Shown in pieces: positions 1-6,455 of a stretch of 6,501 bases of DNA (positions are counted from its first letter, which is position 1; each line of letters starts with the position of its first letter). The notes under the pieces were generated by a model that saw only the letters and a list, made by a program, of their open reading frames with translations, had not been told where the DNA came from and made no database searches. The stretch is taken from positions 1 to 6,501 of the forward strand of contig JANLHO010000038.1 in NCBI GenBank assembly GCA_024654485.1, given 5' to 3'. A program made the translations under genes and the position numbers. The DNA is from Patescibacteria group bacterium. Lineage in GTDB: Bacteria; Patescibacteriota; Minisyncoccia; Phycocordibacterales; UBA2100.

Positions 1-459
1 AATGGTTATTTCAATATCTGGATATTAATCCCGCTTCTCACCATAGCGGCCATCCTCGGCGACAATGTCGGATACTGGTTCGGCAACAAGGTCGGCATCA
101 GGCTTTTCCTGCGCCCGAATTCGCGCTTTTTCAAGCACGAGCACCTTGAGGCCGCCAAGGAGTTCTACGACAAGCACGGCGCTATCGCCATATTCCTCGC
201 GCGATTCGTCCCAATCGTGCGCACCTTCGCCCCCATCGTGGGAGGAATGGTCAGCATGAAATATCGCGTCTTCATCGTGTACAACATCGCGGGAGCGATT
301 GCGTGGGGTGCCGGCGTTACATTCCTCGGCTACTACCTCGGCGAGCGCTTCCCTCTGGTGGAGCGCTACTTCCTGCTAGTAATCCTCCTAATCGTTATCG
401 CGACGACGCTGCCGCTTTTCTGGCACGCTTACAAAAAAATGCCCGCGAAAGAGATCTGA
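1..459 (+). CDS. DedA/SNARE-associated family membrane protein, C-terminal 152 residues (5' end outside window)
   Basis: The reading frame is open from base 1 and ends in TGA, giving the last 152 residues of a protein family that is usually about 200 long, so roughly 50 N-terminal residues are missing. Visible family signatures are GDNVGYWFG at fragment residues 20-28, an acidic/basic amphipathic stretch near 46-60, and the conserved core FLARFVPIVRTFAPIVGG at about 65-82, whose two arginines (68 and 74) are typical of the family. Hydrophobic segments follow at about 90-112 and 122-140, then a short basic tail ending KMPAKEI. DedA proteins are inner-membrane proteins; characterised members act as flippases that recycle undecaprenyl phosphate or other lipids. 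Which lipid this one handles cannot be told from sequence. It faces the glucan cluster tail to tail and has no evident functional link to it. Confidence 0.93.
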   Translation, partial: NGYFNIWILIPLLTIAAILGDNVGYWFGNKVGIRLFLRPNSRFFKHEHLEAAKEFYDKHGAIAIFLARFVPIVRTFAPIVGGMVSMKYRVFIVYNIAGAIAWGAGVTFLGYYLGERFPLVERYFLLVILLIVIATTLPLFWHAYKKMPAKEI

Positions 460-513
460 AAAGCATCCGCCCCATTTTTTCTGCGTAGCACGTTATGTAG
501 CAAGCTCTCCAAC

Positions 514-549
514 ATCCCGATACTTAGAAAAAAGTTGAAGTATTGGGAT
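514..549 (+). repeat. 12-bp inverted repeat (hairpin) between the convergent genes
   Basis: The arms ATCCCGATACTT (514-525) and AAGTATTGGGAT (538-549) pair along all 12 positions around a 12-base A-rich loop. The only non-Watson-Crick pair is G·U in a plus-strand transcript, but A·C in a minus-strand transcript. The hairpin is therefore better formed in RNA read from the DedA side. No U tract follows on the plus strand (an A tract does), so it is not a standard intrinsic terminator. It may be a 3'-end stabilising or attenuating structure for the DedA mRNA; its role is inferred. Confidence 0.5.
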
Positions 550-578
550 AAAAAAATTTCCACACGGACGATCCGCGT
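550..578 (-). terminator. Probable intrinsic terminator of the minus-strand glucan cluster
   Basis: Read on the minus strand, 17 bases after the stop codon of the ROK kinase gene, ACGCGGA and TCCGTGT (578-572 and 568-562) form a 7-bp stem with one G·U pair and a TCG triloop. After a 5-base GGAAA spacer comes a run of seven T (556-550). The position at the end of the operon and the U tract fit rho-independent termination. The short stem and the spacer before the U tract make it a moderate rather than a strong example. Confidence 0.55.
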
Positions 579-594
579 TATTTGATAGCCGACG

Positions 595-1368
595 TTATTT
601 GCCGCTCTCCTGCCGCAAGCGGGCGAGGCCTCCCCATAATCCGCCCAAGTCGCCGAGCTCCGAGTGTACTATATCGGGCACTTCGGAGAATTTTCTCATT
701 ATGGTGCCGACATGGTAGGCCACCCTGTCCACAGGGATGCCTATCTCGTTCATCATGGAGCCGCCGATTACGACCCTCTCCGGAGACCAGTGCAGGATGG
801 TGTTGTGCACTCCGTAAGCGAGCGTCTTCGCCAGCTCCTCCCATATATCGTGTTCTTTGCCGAGCTCTTTCGGGTGCATGCCAAAACGCTTGTGTATAGC
901 CCTGCCCGATACCATATCCTCAAGCGAGGTAGAGCCCTCGGCAGAGAGGTACTGCCCCCCTATCTCAAATCCGTACCGCGAGTCATCTATGCGCCCGCCC
1001 ACCAGGCGAACGCCGCCTACTCCGGTGGAGACGGTGATATAAGCCAGTATGCCTGCGCCCTTTCCAGCGCCGTTATGAGCTTCGCCCAGTCCGACGAGTG
1101 CTGTGTCATTTTCCGCCACCACGGGCACCTGCATTATGGATGCGAGTTCGCCGCGAAAATCCCGCTCGCGCCACAGCGGCAGCGGCTTCCCCATCGCGAT
1201 ACTGCGCAGGTCTCCGCCGCTAAGATCTCCGGCCGTTTTTGATATGAGCTCAAGCTCTCTGTCGCAATCCTCCGGCGTATCAAAAATTATCGGGTCAACG
1301 AATTTCTCCATGTCCTGAGACGCGGCTATACGCGTCTTCGTGGCTCCGATATCCGCAACGATGTACAT
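595..1368 (-). CDS. ROK-family sugar kinase, probable glucokinase, divergent and short (257 aa)
   Basis: This is predicted to phosphorylate a hexose, most likely the free glucose released by the upstream amylases, to glucose-6-phosphate using ATP. Visible features are the N-terminal phosphate-binding strand DIGATKTR (residues 6-13), AENDTALVGLGEA with the catalytic-base Asp at 88, the glycine-rich STGVGGV (114-120), a degenerate ExGH motif EIGG (135-138), SLEDMVSGRAI (148-158), and VVIGGSMM (199-206), the usual second nucleotide-binding segment. Three things are odd. The length is about 40-60 residues below the family norm. The zinc-binding CxCGxxGC segment is absent and the ExGH His is Gly. 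The GxPGP-containing loop expected after residue 60 is missing. It starts one base after the isomerase stop, implying translational coupling, and a weak AGAG lies upstream. Family membership is well supported; the glucose specificity is inferred from neighbours. Confidence 0.85.
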   Translation of the reverse strand: MYIVADIGATKTRIAASQDMEKFVDPIIFDTPEDCDRELELISKTAGDLSGGDLRSIAMGKPLPLWRERDFRGELASIMQVPVVAENDTALVGLGEAHNGAGKGAGILAYITVSTGVGGVRLVGGRIDDSRYGFEIGGQYLSAEGSTSLEDMVSGRAIHKRFGMHPKELGKEHDIWEELAKTLAYGVHNTILHWSPERVVIGGSMMNEIGIPVDRVAYHVGTIMRKFSEVPDIVHSELGDLGGLWGGLARLRQESGK

Positions 1369-1369
1369 G

Positions 1370-1966
1370 TCAGTTCTCTATGACCGGTATCCCGCCAAAA
1401 TCTTTTTTTTGTACTTCCTTGTAGAGTTTATTGGACACCAAAACGGGCTTGCCGTCCTTCTCCACGACGTAGTACGCGAAGCCGCGCATTTTTTTGACGG
1501 CTTCATAATCCGCATGGCCGGGCATGGAGGCGGAGTCCTCTGCGCCGAGCACCGGGCTGTCGTCGGCCGTTACGAGCCACTGTGCTCCGGTATTCACGAC
1601 CAAGTGCCCGTGGCCGGGCGGCATGTAGACCGAATCTCCCGCCTTGACGGATATGGCCTTGAATTCTTCTATGCGGTCCGGCTGCGACTCGCCTCCCTCA
1701 ACGACCATTTTTTGCAGTAGGGCGATACCCTCGCCCTGTATTATCCAGTACGTTTCGTCTAAGTCGCCCACGTGGTAGTGGCCGTACGTCTTTATGTATT
1801 CGCCTCCCACCGTTCCCGCTTCCCAGACGGTAATATTACGCTTCTTGGAGCCGCCTCGGATCATGTAGTAGTGAATGGCCGGCCCCTCTGCCGTAGGGTC
1901 CATCAACACCTCTTTCATTTTATCGTGCGAGCGCGCCGCGTATGCTTCAAACGCCATGGCGGGCAT
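1370..1966 (-). CDS. pgiA: Glucose-6-phosphate isomerase, archaeal (cupin) type
   Basis: This enzyme interconverts glucose-6-phosphate and fructose-6-phosphate and would pass glucan-derived sugar into glycolysis or the pentose phosphate route. The 198-residue protein is a single cupin, close to the usual length of about 190 residues and unrelated in fold to the classical PGI of most bacteria. Cupin motif 1 is TYGHYHVGDLDETYWIIQGEG (residues 60-80, in two parts TYGHYH and ETYWIIQGEG), and motif 2 is VYMPPGHGHLVVNTG (113-127). Compared with the Pyrococcus furiosus enzyme, the metal ligands are expected to be His63, His65, Glu71 and His121; one residue is deleted between His65 and Glu71. The start used is the first ATG, 10 bases after the glucoamylase stop; a second ATG three codons later is possible, and neither has a clear ribosome binding site. 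Function is supported by both motifs and by the kinase immediately downstream. Confidence 0.9.
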   Translation of the reverse strand: MPAMAFEAYAARSHDKMKEVLMDPTAEGPAIHYYMIRGGSKKRNITVWEAGTVGGEYIKTYGHYHVGDLDETYWIIQGEGIALLQKMVVEGGESQPDRIEEFKAISVKAGDSVYMPPGHGHLVVNTGAQWLVTADDSPVLGAEDSASMPGHADYEAVKKMRGFAYYVVEKDGKPVLVSNKLYKEVQKKDFGGIPVIEN

Positions 1967-1976
1967 TGTAACACAG

Positions 1977-3959
1977 TCACCGCGACGAAGTAGGTGATAT
2001 GACGCCGAAGTGCTCCATCTTGTCCAAATACGAGAGCACGGCGTCTATATACCCCGCGTGCGACCATGCCAGAGGCGCCGCGCATACTTGCTCGCCGGTC
2101 TGCGGGTTGAGCTGCTCGGAGAGCACGCCCGAAGGAAGCGCGTGCCGCACCACCCAGTCAAATATCTCGCGCACCCGCTTCAGTTCCGCGTCACTCTTCG
2201 CGCGCGCGGTAAGGTACTCCGCATACCAGAGCGTGGTGACTATCCATGGATTGCCCGGCGAAGGCCCCTTGATGCGGTAATAGTCGTCGTCCGAGAAGCG
2301 GGCGATACCGCCGGAGGATATTCCGGCAGAGAGCGTACGCACACTCCCCTCCCACGCACGCTGCAGTCGCTTATCGTCCGGCGGTAAGACGCCGAAAGCA
2401 AAAACGCCGTACGCGCTTGAGATATCGGCAGTGGCGTCGGCGACCGTCTTCCCACCCTCGCTCACGAGCATGTTGTAGAACATCCCCGCTTTCTCGTCCC
2501 ACAAATGCGAGAGTATGGCGTTGCGCACTTCCACGGCCGCGCCACGGTAGCGCGTTTCGTGTGTTTCCTTGCCGAGTATCTTGGAGAGGTCCGCGGCGGC
2601 GCATAGGGCGCCGTACACGGCGGATGCCGTGTAGGTGGAGGAGCCGCGCTTGCGCTCCCACAGATTATACGAAGCCTGCGGCAGGTGCGTATCGGGATCG
2701 CGGTATCGTATCATAAATTCCGCAGCCTTCTCCACAAGCGGGTTGAACATATCCTCAAGGAACTCTATGTCGTGCGTCTTCTCGTAGTGCTTCGCCAAGG
2801 CCCACACTACGATGGCCGTCTCGTCTTCCTGTATGGGAAGCTGCGGCCCGTCCACCCCCATCCAGGGGTGCCACGAGCTCCCGAGTGATTTGTCGGGCAG
2901 ATATTTGTGCATCAGATACCCTTCTTGCGTAATGACGTCGCGGCAAAACTCAAAAAAACGCCTTGCGATGGCGGGATCGCCAACGTGGTCCAGTGCCATG
3001 GCCACATACGCAGAATCACGCGGCCACACGTACGAATACGTATCCAGCCCAAGCTGAAGCATGTCGGAGTCGCATGAAGCGATCACCCCTCCTCCCGAAT
3101 CCACATGTGCGCGCACATGCATGAGAGAGCGCTTGAAGAGCGCGGCTTGTGCGGGATTGAGGTCGTGGAAGTCGCGTGGAGAGGCCCCCACCCACGCTTT
3201 CCAGAAATCGCTCGCGGTTTTCAGCAGGTGCTCCGGAGTCTTGTTGTGCACGTACGCGTCAAGCTCGCGCGCGTCCGTAATGGACTGGGCGGCCGCCATC
3301 CAGTAGTGGCACGTGCGTGACTGCCCCTGCGCGTAGCGCGCGTATAGCCCTATGATGGAATCCGCCGGACCGTGTTCTATCGGATTGCGCGACAGAGCTC
3401 CGTCGTCGGCATCGCGATAACTCCCCTCATTCCCCTGAAAGTGAGCGCGTCCCGTCGCCCAATCGCCGAAAGGCTCCCCATCCAGCTCGGCACCCATCAG
3501 GAAGACCCGCCTGCCCTTGTAATGAACGATCGCGTGCGCGGACGGGTCAAAGTACGCCGTGTCCGCGCCGTGCGATTTGTATATCTCAAATTCGTGACCG
3601 AAATACAGCTTTATCTCACGCTCGCTCTCCCCCGCGTTTGTAATGGTAACGCGGCGCAGGAAAATGGACTTCTCGTTGTAGACGATGTCTTTGAAGGCGA
3701 GCTCCACCGCAAGCCGCGGGTGGCGCGCCACGATAGTGCTTGACAGCGCCTCCTCCTCGCACGATACGCTTATTTCCCACTCCCTGTCTTCGTCAAACCA
3801 GTGCATGCCTCCGTCCACGAAAACGCCTACGCGGTGCATGTAGTGTCCGCGCGCGTGGTCCTCGTATCCGACGTGCGGATAGTACACATCGCGCACCTCC
3901 CCGTGCGCATCCAGCGCGACAGCCATTTCGCCGTTGCCGAGAATGATGGAGCGCGACAT
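1977..3959 (-). CDS. GH15 glucoamylase (glucan 1,4-alpha-glucosidase), 660 aa, cytoplasmic
   Basis: This releases glucose from non-reducing ends of alpha-1,4-glucans and maltooligosaccharides with inversion. Residues about 1-260 form the N-terminal beta-sandwich typical of prokaryotic glucoamylases, beginning ILGNGEMAVALDAHGEVRD and YYPHVG. The (alpha/alpha)6 catalytic domain spans about 270-650. Motifs are DTYSYVWPRDSAY (306-318), IQEDETAIVVWAL (376-388), YNLWE (431-435) with the likely general acid Glu435, and SEQLNPQTGE followed by PLAWSHAGY (614-637) with the likely general base Glu615. Both positions resemble Glu438 and Glu636 of the Thermoanaerobacterium enzyme. There is no signal peptide, so the substrate is intracellular. 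The ATG at 3959 lies two bases after the GH57 stop and starts the recognisable domain. A TTG-initiated extension from 4133 would add 58 arginine-rich residues lying inside the GH57 gene and is not accepted. Substrate could also be another alpha-glucan, as in glucodextranases of the same family. Confidence 0.93.
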   Translation of the reverse strand: MSRSIILGNGEMAVALDAHGEVRDVYYPHVGYEDHARGHYMHRVGVFVDGGMHWFDEDREWEISVSCEEEALSSTIVARHPRLAVELAFKDIVYNEKSIFLRRVTITNAGESEREIKLYFGHEFEIYKSHGADTAYFDPSAHAIVHYKGRRVFLMGAELDGEPFGDWATGRAHFQGNEGSYRDADDGALSRNPIEHGPADSIIGLYARYAQGQSRTCHYWMAAAQSITDARELDAYVHNKTPEHLLKTASDFWKAWVGASPRDFHDLNPAQAALFKRSLMHVRAHVDSGGGVIASCDSDMLQLGLDTYSYVWPRDSAYVAMALDHVGDPAIARRFFEFCRDVITQEGYLMHKYLPDKSLGSSWHPWMGVDGPQLPIQEDETAIVVWALAKHYEKTHDIEFLEDMFNPLVEKAAEFMIRYRDPDTHLPQASYNLWERKRGSSTYTASAVYGALCAAADLSKILGKETHETRYRGAAVEVRNAILSHLWDEKAGMFYNMLVSEGGKTVADATADISSAYGVFAFGVLPPDDKRLQRAWEGSVRTLSAGISSGGIARFSDDDYYRIKGPSPGNPWIVTTLWYAEYLTARAKSDAELKRVREIFDWVVRHALPSGVLSEQLNPQTGEQVCAAPLAWSHAGYIDAVLSYLDKMEHFGVISPTSSR

Positions 3960-3961
3960 AA

Positions 3962-5158
3962 TTATGCCCGTAGCTTCGTCGCGCGAAGACGAAGATCGGA
4001 GAGCGCGTTCATGTAAGCTATGTAGGCGTCGTACGGCGATTCGTACGGTGAAAAGTATGCATGCACGTCGCCGTCGGCGAACCATTTCGTACACATATAG
4101 TAGAAGTGGTCGGAGGTCTGCAGACGCCGCCAATCTTCCAGAAGCTTGTGGTCGTTGGCGAGCAGTATGTCATCCTCCAGTGCGTAGATATTTTCTATAG
4201 CGGCTTTCTGCATCGGATTTCCCGTCCACGCCGAAAGGTCGCGGTCGGTATCCGCCCAAGTGAGCGTATCGGGGACGTCTACCTCGTCGCGCGGTTCGTA
4301 GCTCGCGATCACCTCGGAAGGCGTCTTGAAATCAATGCCCGGATTCTTGAAAAGTTCTTCGGGCAGCACTCTTAGAAAATCAAAGATGCCTGTATCCTCC
4401 CACTGGTGCTCGCCGAAGGTCTCGTAATCCATGAAAAGGTTCACGGTGTCGCCTTCCGCCTCGCCCACCCATGCGGCGAATTTTTCCGCCGTGAGCGGCC
4501 ACTCGGACCAGTCGCGCGAAGAGAATCGGAAAGCGACATCATCTGAAAGCCGATAATTTTTGAGGAGCAGTCGCGTATGTCCTGCCCCTTTTGGCCGATA
4601 CACGTAGTTGGGGCTGCGCCAGCCGAGTATCGGGTCCCATCCTTCGGCCACCACCCCTACGTAGCCCGCCGAATCGGCCCATGTGCCGAGGTCGTTGCGG
4701 TACGAAAGCTCGGTATTTCGGAAAACGCGCGGCCACACTCCGAAGATGCGCCGCACCATAGCGCGGTGATGAGCCACTTGTCGCTCAAATTCGGCCGTGG
4801 AGTAGAAAAAAGCAAGGGTGTGGTGGTACGTCTCCCCCAATATCTCCACGCGACCCGTATCCACCAGCGCCTTGAAGAGCGCTACGGCCTCCGGCGCATA
4901 GCGCTCAAGCTGTTCCAGAGCCACGCCGGAGAAAGAGAACGCGACGCGGAACTCCGGATGCTTTTGCAGAAGCTCCAGCAAAAGGCGCGTCGTCGGGATG
5001 TAAGACTTGCGAGCCACCTTCTCCACTACCGCGCGGTTGTTTAGGCTGTCGTCGCCCCTATGATTGAAATATTCGGCATCATTGCCCACGTCAAAAACGC
5101 GATACCGCTTCACGCGATACGGCTGATGGACCTGAAAGTAGAAGCAGACCGACTTCAT
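3962..5158 (-). CDS. GH57 alpha-amylase (398 aa), cytoplasmic
   Basis: This is a retaining alpha-glucan hydrolase expected to cut internal alpha-1,4 bonds of a stored glucan. All five conserved GH57 regions are visible: HQPYR (11-15), GETYHH (108-113), FRNTELSY (146-153) with the catalytic nucleophile Glu150, MDYETFGEHQ (243-252) with the acid/base Asp244, and the C-terminal helical-domain region around WADTDRDLSAW (301-311), followed by LQTSDHFYYM (346-355). The TSDHFYYM signature and the short length of about 400 residues match the archaeal/CPR alpha-amylase subgroup (Methanocaldococcus MJ1611-like), rather than the longer 4-alpha-glucanotransferases, branching enzymes or amylopullulanases. 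No signal peptide is present. The start is an ATG 59 bases after the glycosyltransferase stop; a GAGG lies too far upstream (17 bases) to act as a normal ribosome binding site. The stop is separated by two bases from the glucoamylase start. Family assignment is firm; exact product specificity is inferred. Confidence 0.93.
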   Translation of the reverse strand: MKSVCFYFQVHQPYRVKRYRVFDVGNDAEYFNHRGDDSLNNRAVVEKVARKSYIPTTRLLLELLQKHPEFRVAFSFSGVALEQLERYAPEAVALFKALVDTGRVEILGETYHHTLAFFYSTAEFERQVAHHRAMVRRIFGVWPRVFRNTELSYRNDLGTWADSAGYVGVVAEGWDPILGWRSPNYVYRPKGAGHTRLLLKNYRLSDDVAFRFSSRDWSEWPLTAEKFAAWVGEAEGDTVNLFMDYETFGEHQWEDTGIFDFLRVLPEELFKNPGIDFKTPSEVIASYEPRDEVDVPDTLTWADTDRDLSAWTGNPMQKAAIENIYALEDDILLANDHKLLEDWRRLQTSDHFYYMCTKWFADGDVHAYFSPYESPYDAYIAYMNALSDLRLRATKLRA

Positions 5159-5193
5159 ACGCAGTGTGTAGCGGACCTCATCTTCGTATTGTA
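5159..5193 (-). promoter_or_regulatory. Possible internal promoter and leader of the GH57 gene
   Basis: On the minus strand a TACAAT hexamer (5193-5188) lies 29 bases before the GH57 start, with a weak TTGGCG (5214-5209) 15 bases further upstream as a possible -35. A start site about seven bases after the hexamer would leave a leader of about 22 bases. An AT-rich TTTATTTAT (5208-5200) just upstream would instead suit an archaeal TATA box if the host were an archaeon. It would allow the degradative genes to be transcribed apart from the glycosyltransferase. This is a motif match only, with a suboptimal spacer. Confidence 0.35.
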
Positions 5194-5205
5194 CTACGGA
5201 TAAAT

Positions 5206-5226
5206 AAACGCCAAACGCTAAACGCT
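5206..5226. repeat. Three tandem 7-bp units across the glycosyltransferase stop codon
   Basis: The plus strand reads AAACGCC, AAACGCT, AAACGCT in direct succession (minus strand AGCGTTT, AGCGTTT, GGCGTTT). The units cover the last codons and TAG stop of the glycosyltransferase gene and run up to the promoter-like element of the GH57 gene. They could be repeated operator half-sites or simply slippage-derived sequence; nothing in the window distinguishes these. Confidence 0.5.
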
Positions 5227-6438
5227 TATCCCCGTGAGTTCGCGGACAATGCCGTCCACTTTTTGCGCGGCCTGCGCCCAGGTGAGACGCTCGGCTTCGT
5301 TCGCGGCGTTCTCGGCAAGCGATTCGCGCAAACCGGCGTGACCGACGACCGCCAAGATCTTGTTTGCCATCTCATCCACATCCCAAAAGTCTACCTTGAG
5401 TACGTGCCGGACGACTTCGGAGACTCCGGACTGCTTGGAGAGCAAGACGGGCGTGCCGAGCCTCATCGCCTCAAGTGTCGCGATTCCAAAAGGCTCGGAA
5501 ACGGACGGCATGACGAAAAGATCGGCGCTGGAATACACCTCGTGCCGCTCCGTGCCGGAGAGGAATCCGGTGAAAAAGACGTGCCCTGCTATACCGAGGT
5601 CCGCCGCCAATCTCATAACCTGCTCTTCCATGTCGCCTGCACCGGAAACTATGAAGAGGACCTGCGGATTGCGCTCCAAGACGCGCTTCGCGGCTCGCAA
5701 AAAGTGGTCGGGGCCTTTTTGCAGCGTTATACGTCCGATAAAAAGAACGAGCCGGTAGCCGGAGAGTTTTAGCGTCCGCAATCTGGGCAGCGCCTCGCCT
5801 CCTTTCGGAGCCGTTGTATCGTCTATGCCGTTGTAAACTACGCGGATCTTTTCCGGCGATATTCCGTACTCGCGCACTATTATTTGCCTTGTCATCTCGG
5901 AGACAGTGATGATGACATCCGCCTCCGTCATTCCCTCTTTCTCCGCCTCGTACACTTGCCGATTTGTGCCCTGCGACCCGCCGCAGCGGTCAAATTCCGT
6001 CGCGTGCACATGCACGATGAGCGGTTTACCCGTGGCCCTTTTCGCTTCCACGCCGGCACCGAAAGAGAGCCAGTCGTGCGCATAAATCACGTCAAACCGC
6101 TCATCAAGCGCTATCCGCCTGCCTGCGGCAGCGTAGCGGCGAACTTCCGCGAGCAGGTCCTGCGCGTATATCCCGCCCCCGTTATCTTGCTTGGTGTATC
6201 CGTGCTTAGTGACGTAGGGCGTGAGAGAAGAATCAAAAGCTCGTACATCCGTCCTCTCCGAGTCCGCAAAAACTATGCGCGCCCACGGAGTATTCACGTC
6301 CAGCTTTTTTGGCATAACGAAAATAACGTCCACCCCGCGCTCGGAAAGTGCGCGGGTAAGGCCTAGACACGCGACGCCGAGTCCGCCGCTGTGGTACGGC
6401 GGAAACTCCCACCCGAACATAAGAATTCGCGTTTTCAT
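5218..6438 (-). CDS. GT4-family glycosyltransferase, candidate alpha-glucan (glycogen-like) synthase, 406 aa
   Basis: This is a GT-B-fold retaining glycosyltransferase. The N-terminal domain opens with ILMFGWEFPPYHSGGLG (residues 5-21), the glycine-rich acceptor/donor loop, and contains YAHDW (119-123) and VHVHATEFDR (142-151), all frequent in glycogen-synthase-like GT4/GT5 enzymes. The C-terminal nucleotide-sugar domain has FIGRITLQKGPD (233-244, with Arg236 and Lys241 expected to contact the phosphates) and the EX7E motif EPFGIATLE (Glu315 and Glu323). No signal peptide or membrane helix is seen. Its place ahead of two alpha-glucan hydrolases suggests it polymerises glucose from a nucleotide-glucose donor, but GT4 also includes many surface-polysaccharide enzymes, so the product is inferred. 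The ATG at 6438 starts exactly at the family N terminus; an in-frame TTG at 6489 would add 17 unconserved residues. The nearest possible ribosome binding site is very weak. Confidence 0.85.
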   Translation of the reverse strand: MKTRILMFGWEFPPYHSGGLGVACLGLTRALSERGVDVIFVMPKKLDVNTPWARIVFADSERTDVRAFDSSLTPYVTKHGYTKQDNGGGIYAQDLLAEVRRYAAAGRRIALDERFDVIYAHDWLSFGAGVEAKRATGKPLIVHVHATEFDRCGGSQGTNRQVYEAEKEGMTEADVIITVSEMTRQIIVREYGISPEKIRVVYNGIDDTTAPKGGEALPRLRTLKLSGYRLVLFIGRITLQKGPDHFLRAAKRVLERNPQVLFIVSGAGDMEEQVMRLAADLGIAGHVFFTGFLSGTERHEVYSSADLFVMPSVSEPFGIATLEAMRLGTPVLLSKQSGVSEVVRHVLKVDFWDVDEMANKILAVVGHAGLRESLAENAANEAERLTWAQAAQKVDGIVRELTGISV

Positions 6439-6455
6439 TTCTACGTAATTGTACC
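6439..6455 (-). promoter_or_regulatory. Extended -10 promoter candidate for the glucan operon, nearly leaderless
   Basis: Read on the minus strand, TGGTACAAT (6456-6448 region) combines a TGn extension with a TACAAT hexamer (6453-6448), and the ATG of the glycosyltransferase follows after only 9 bases. Transcription starting at the usual distance would give a leader of only about 2-3 bases, which agrees with the absence of a Shine-Dalgarno sequence. No convincing -35 is seen at 17 bases, which an extended -10 can tolerate. The match is by eye only. Confidence 0.4.

Larger units (their letters stand above)
595..6438 (-). other. Five-gene alpha-glucan synthesis/degradation operon
   Basis: Five same-strand genes are arranged glycosyltransferase, GH57, GH15, cupin PGI and ROK kinase, with gaps of 59, 2, 10 and 1 bases. 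The short gaps argue for one transcript, at least from GH57 onward. The order follows the chemical order of glucan breakdown: internal cleavage, glucose release, phosphorylation (encoded last) and isomerisation. Promoter-like elements lie before the first and second genes and a terminator-like hairpin after the last. That these genes share one pathway is inference from adjacency and enzyme families. Confidence 0.75.

Noticed and set aside
471..481. T run after the DedA gene as an intrinsic terminator
   Set aside because: I could find no stable GC-rich stem just before the six T, so the run alone is not enough.
486..502. Direct repeat GTAGCA ... GTAGCA in the convergent gap as an attachment site or mobile-element trace
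   Set aside because: The repeat is only six bases, with no tRNA, integrase or inverted terminal repeats nearby; it is expected by chance.
3960..4133. In-frame TTG-initiated extension of the GH15 protein by 58 residues
   Set aside because: It lies wholly inside the GH57 gene in another frame, is arginine-rich and low in domain-like character, and the ATG at 3959 sits at the family N terminus two bases after the GH57 stop.
3962..5158. GH57 protein as a branching enzyme or 4-alpha-glucanotransferase
   Set aside because: The length of about 400 residues and the TSDHFYYM region fit the short alpha-amylase subgroup; branching enzymes and glucanotransferases of the family are longer and have different region 3-5 signatures. 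Not fully excluded without alignment.
5176..5179. GAGG upstream of the GH57 gene as its ribosome binding site
   Set aside because: It is 17 bases from the ATG, well beyond the usual spacing of about 5-10 bases.
5164..5772. Long plus-strand open frame (202 codons) opposite the glycosyltransferase
   Set aside because: It is antisense to a clearly conserved gene and has no recognisable motif; GC-rich sequence produces such shadow frames. The same applies to plus-strand frames at 664-1242, 4577-5044 and 5884-6366.
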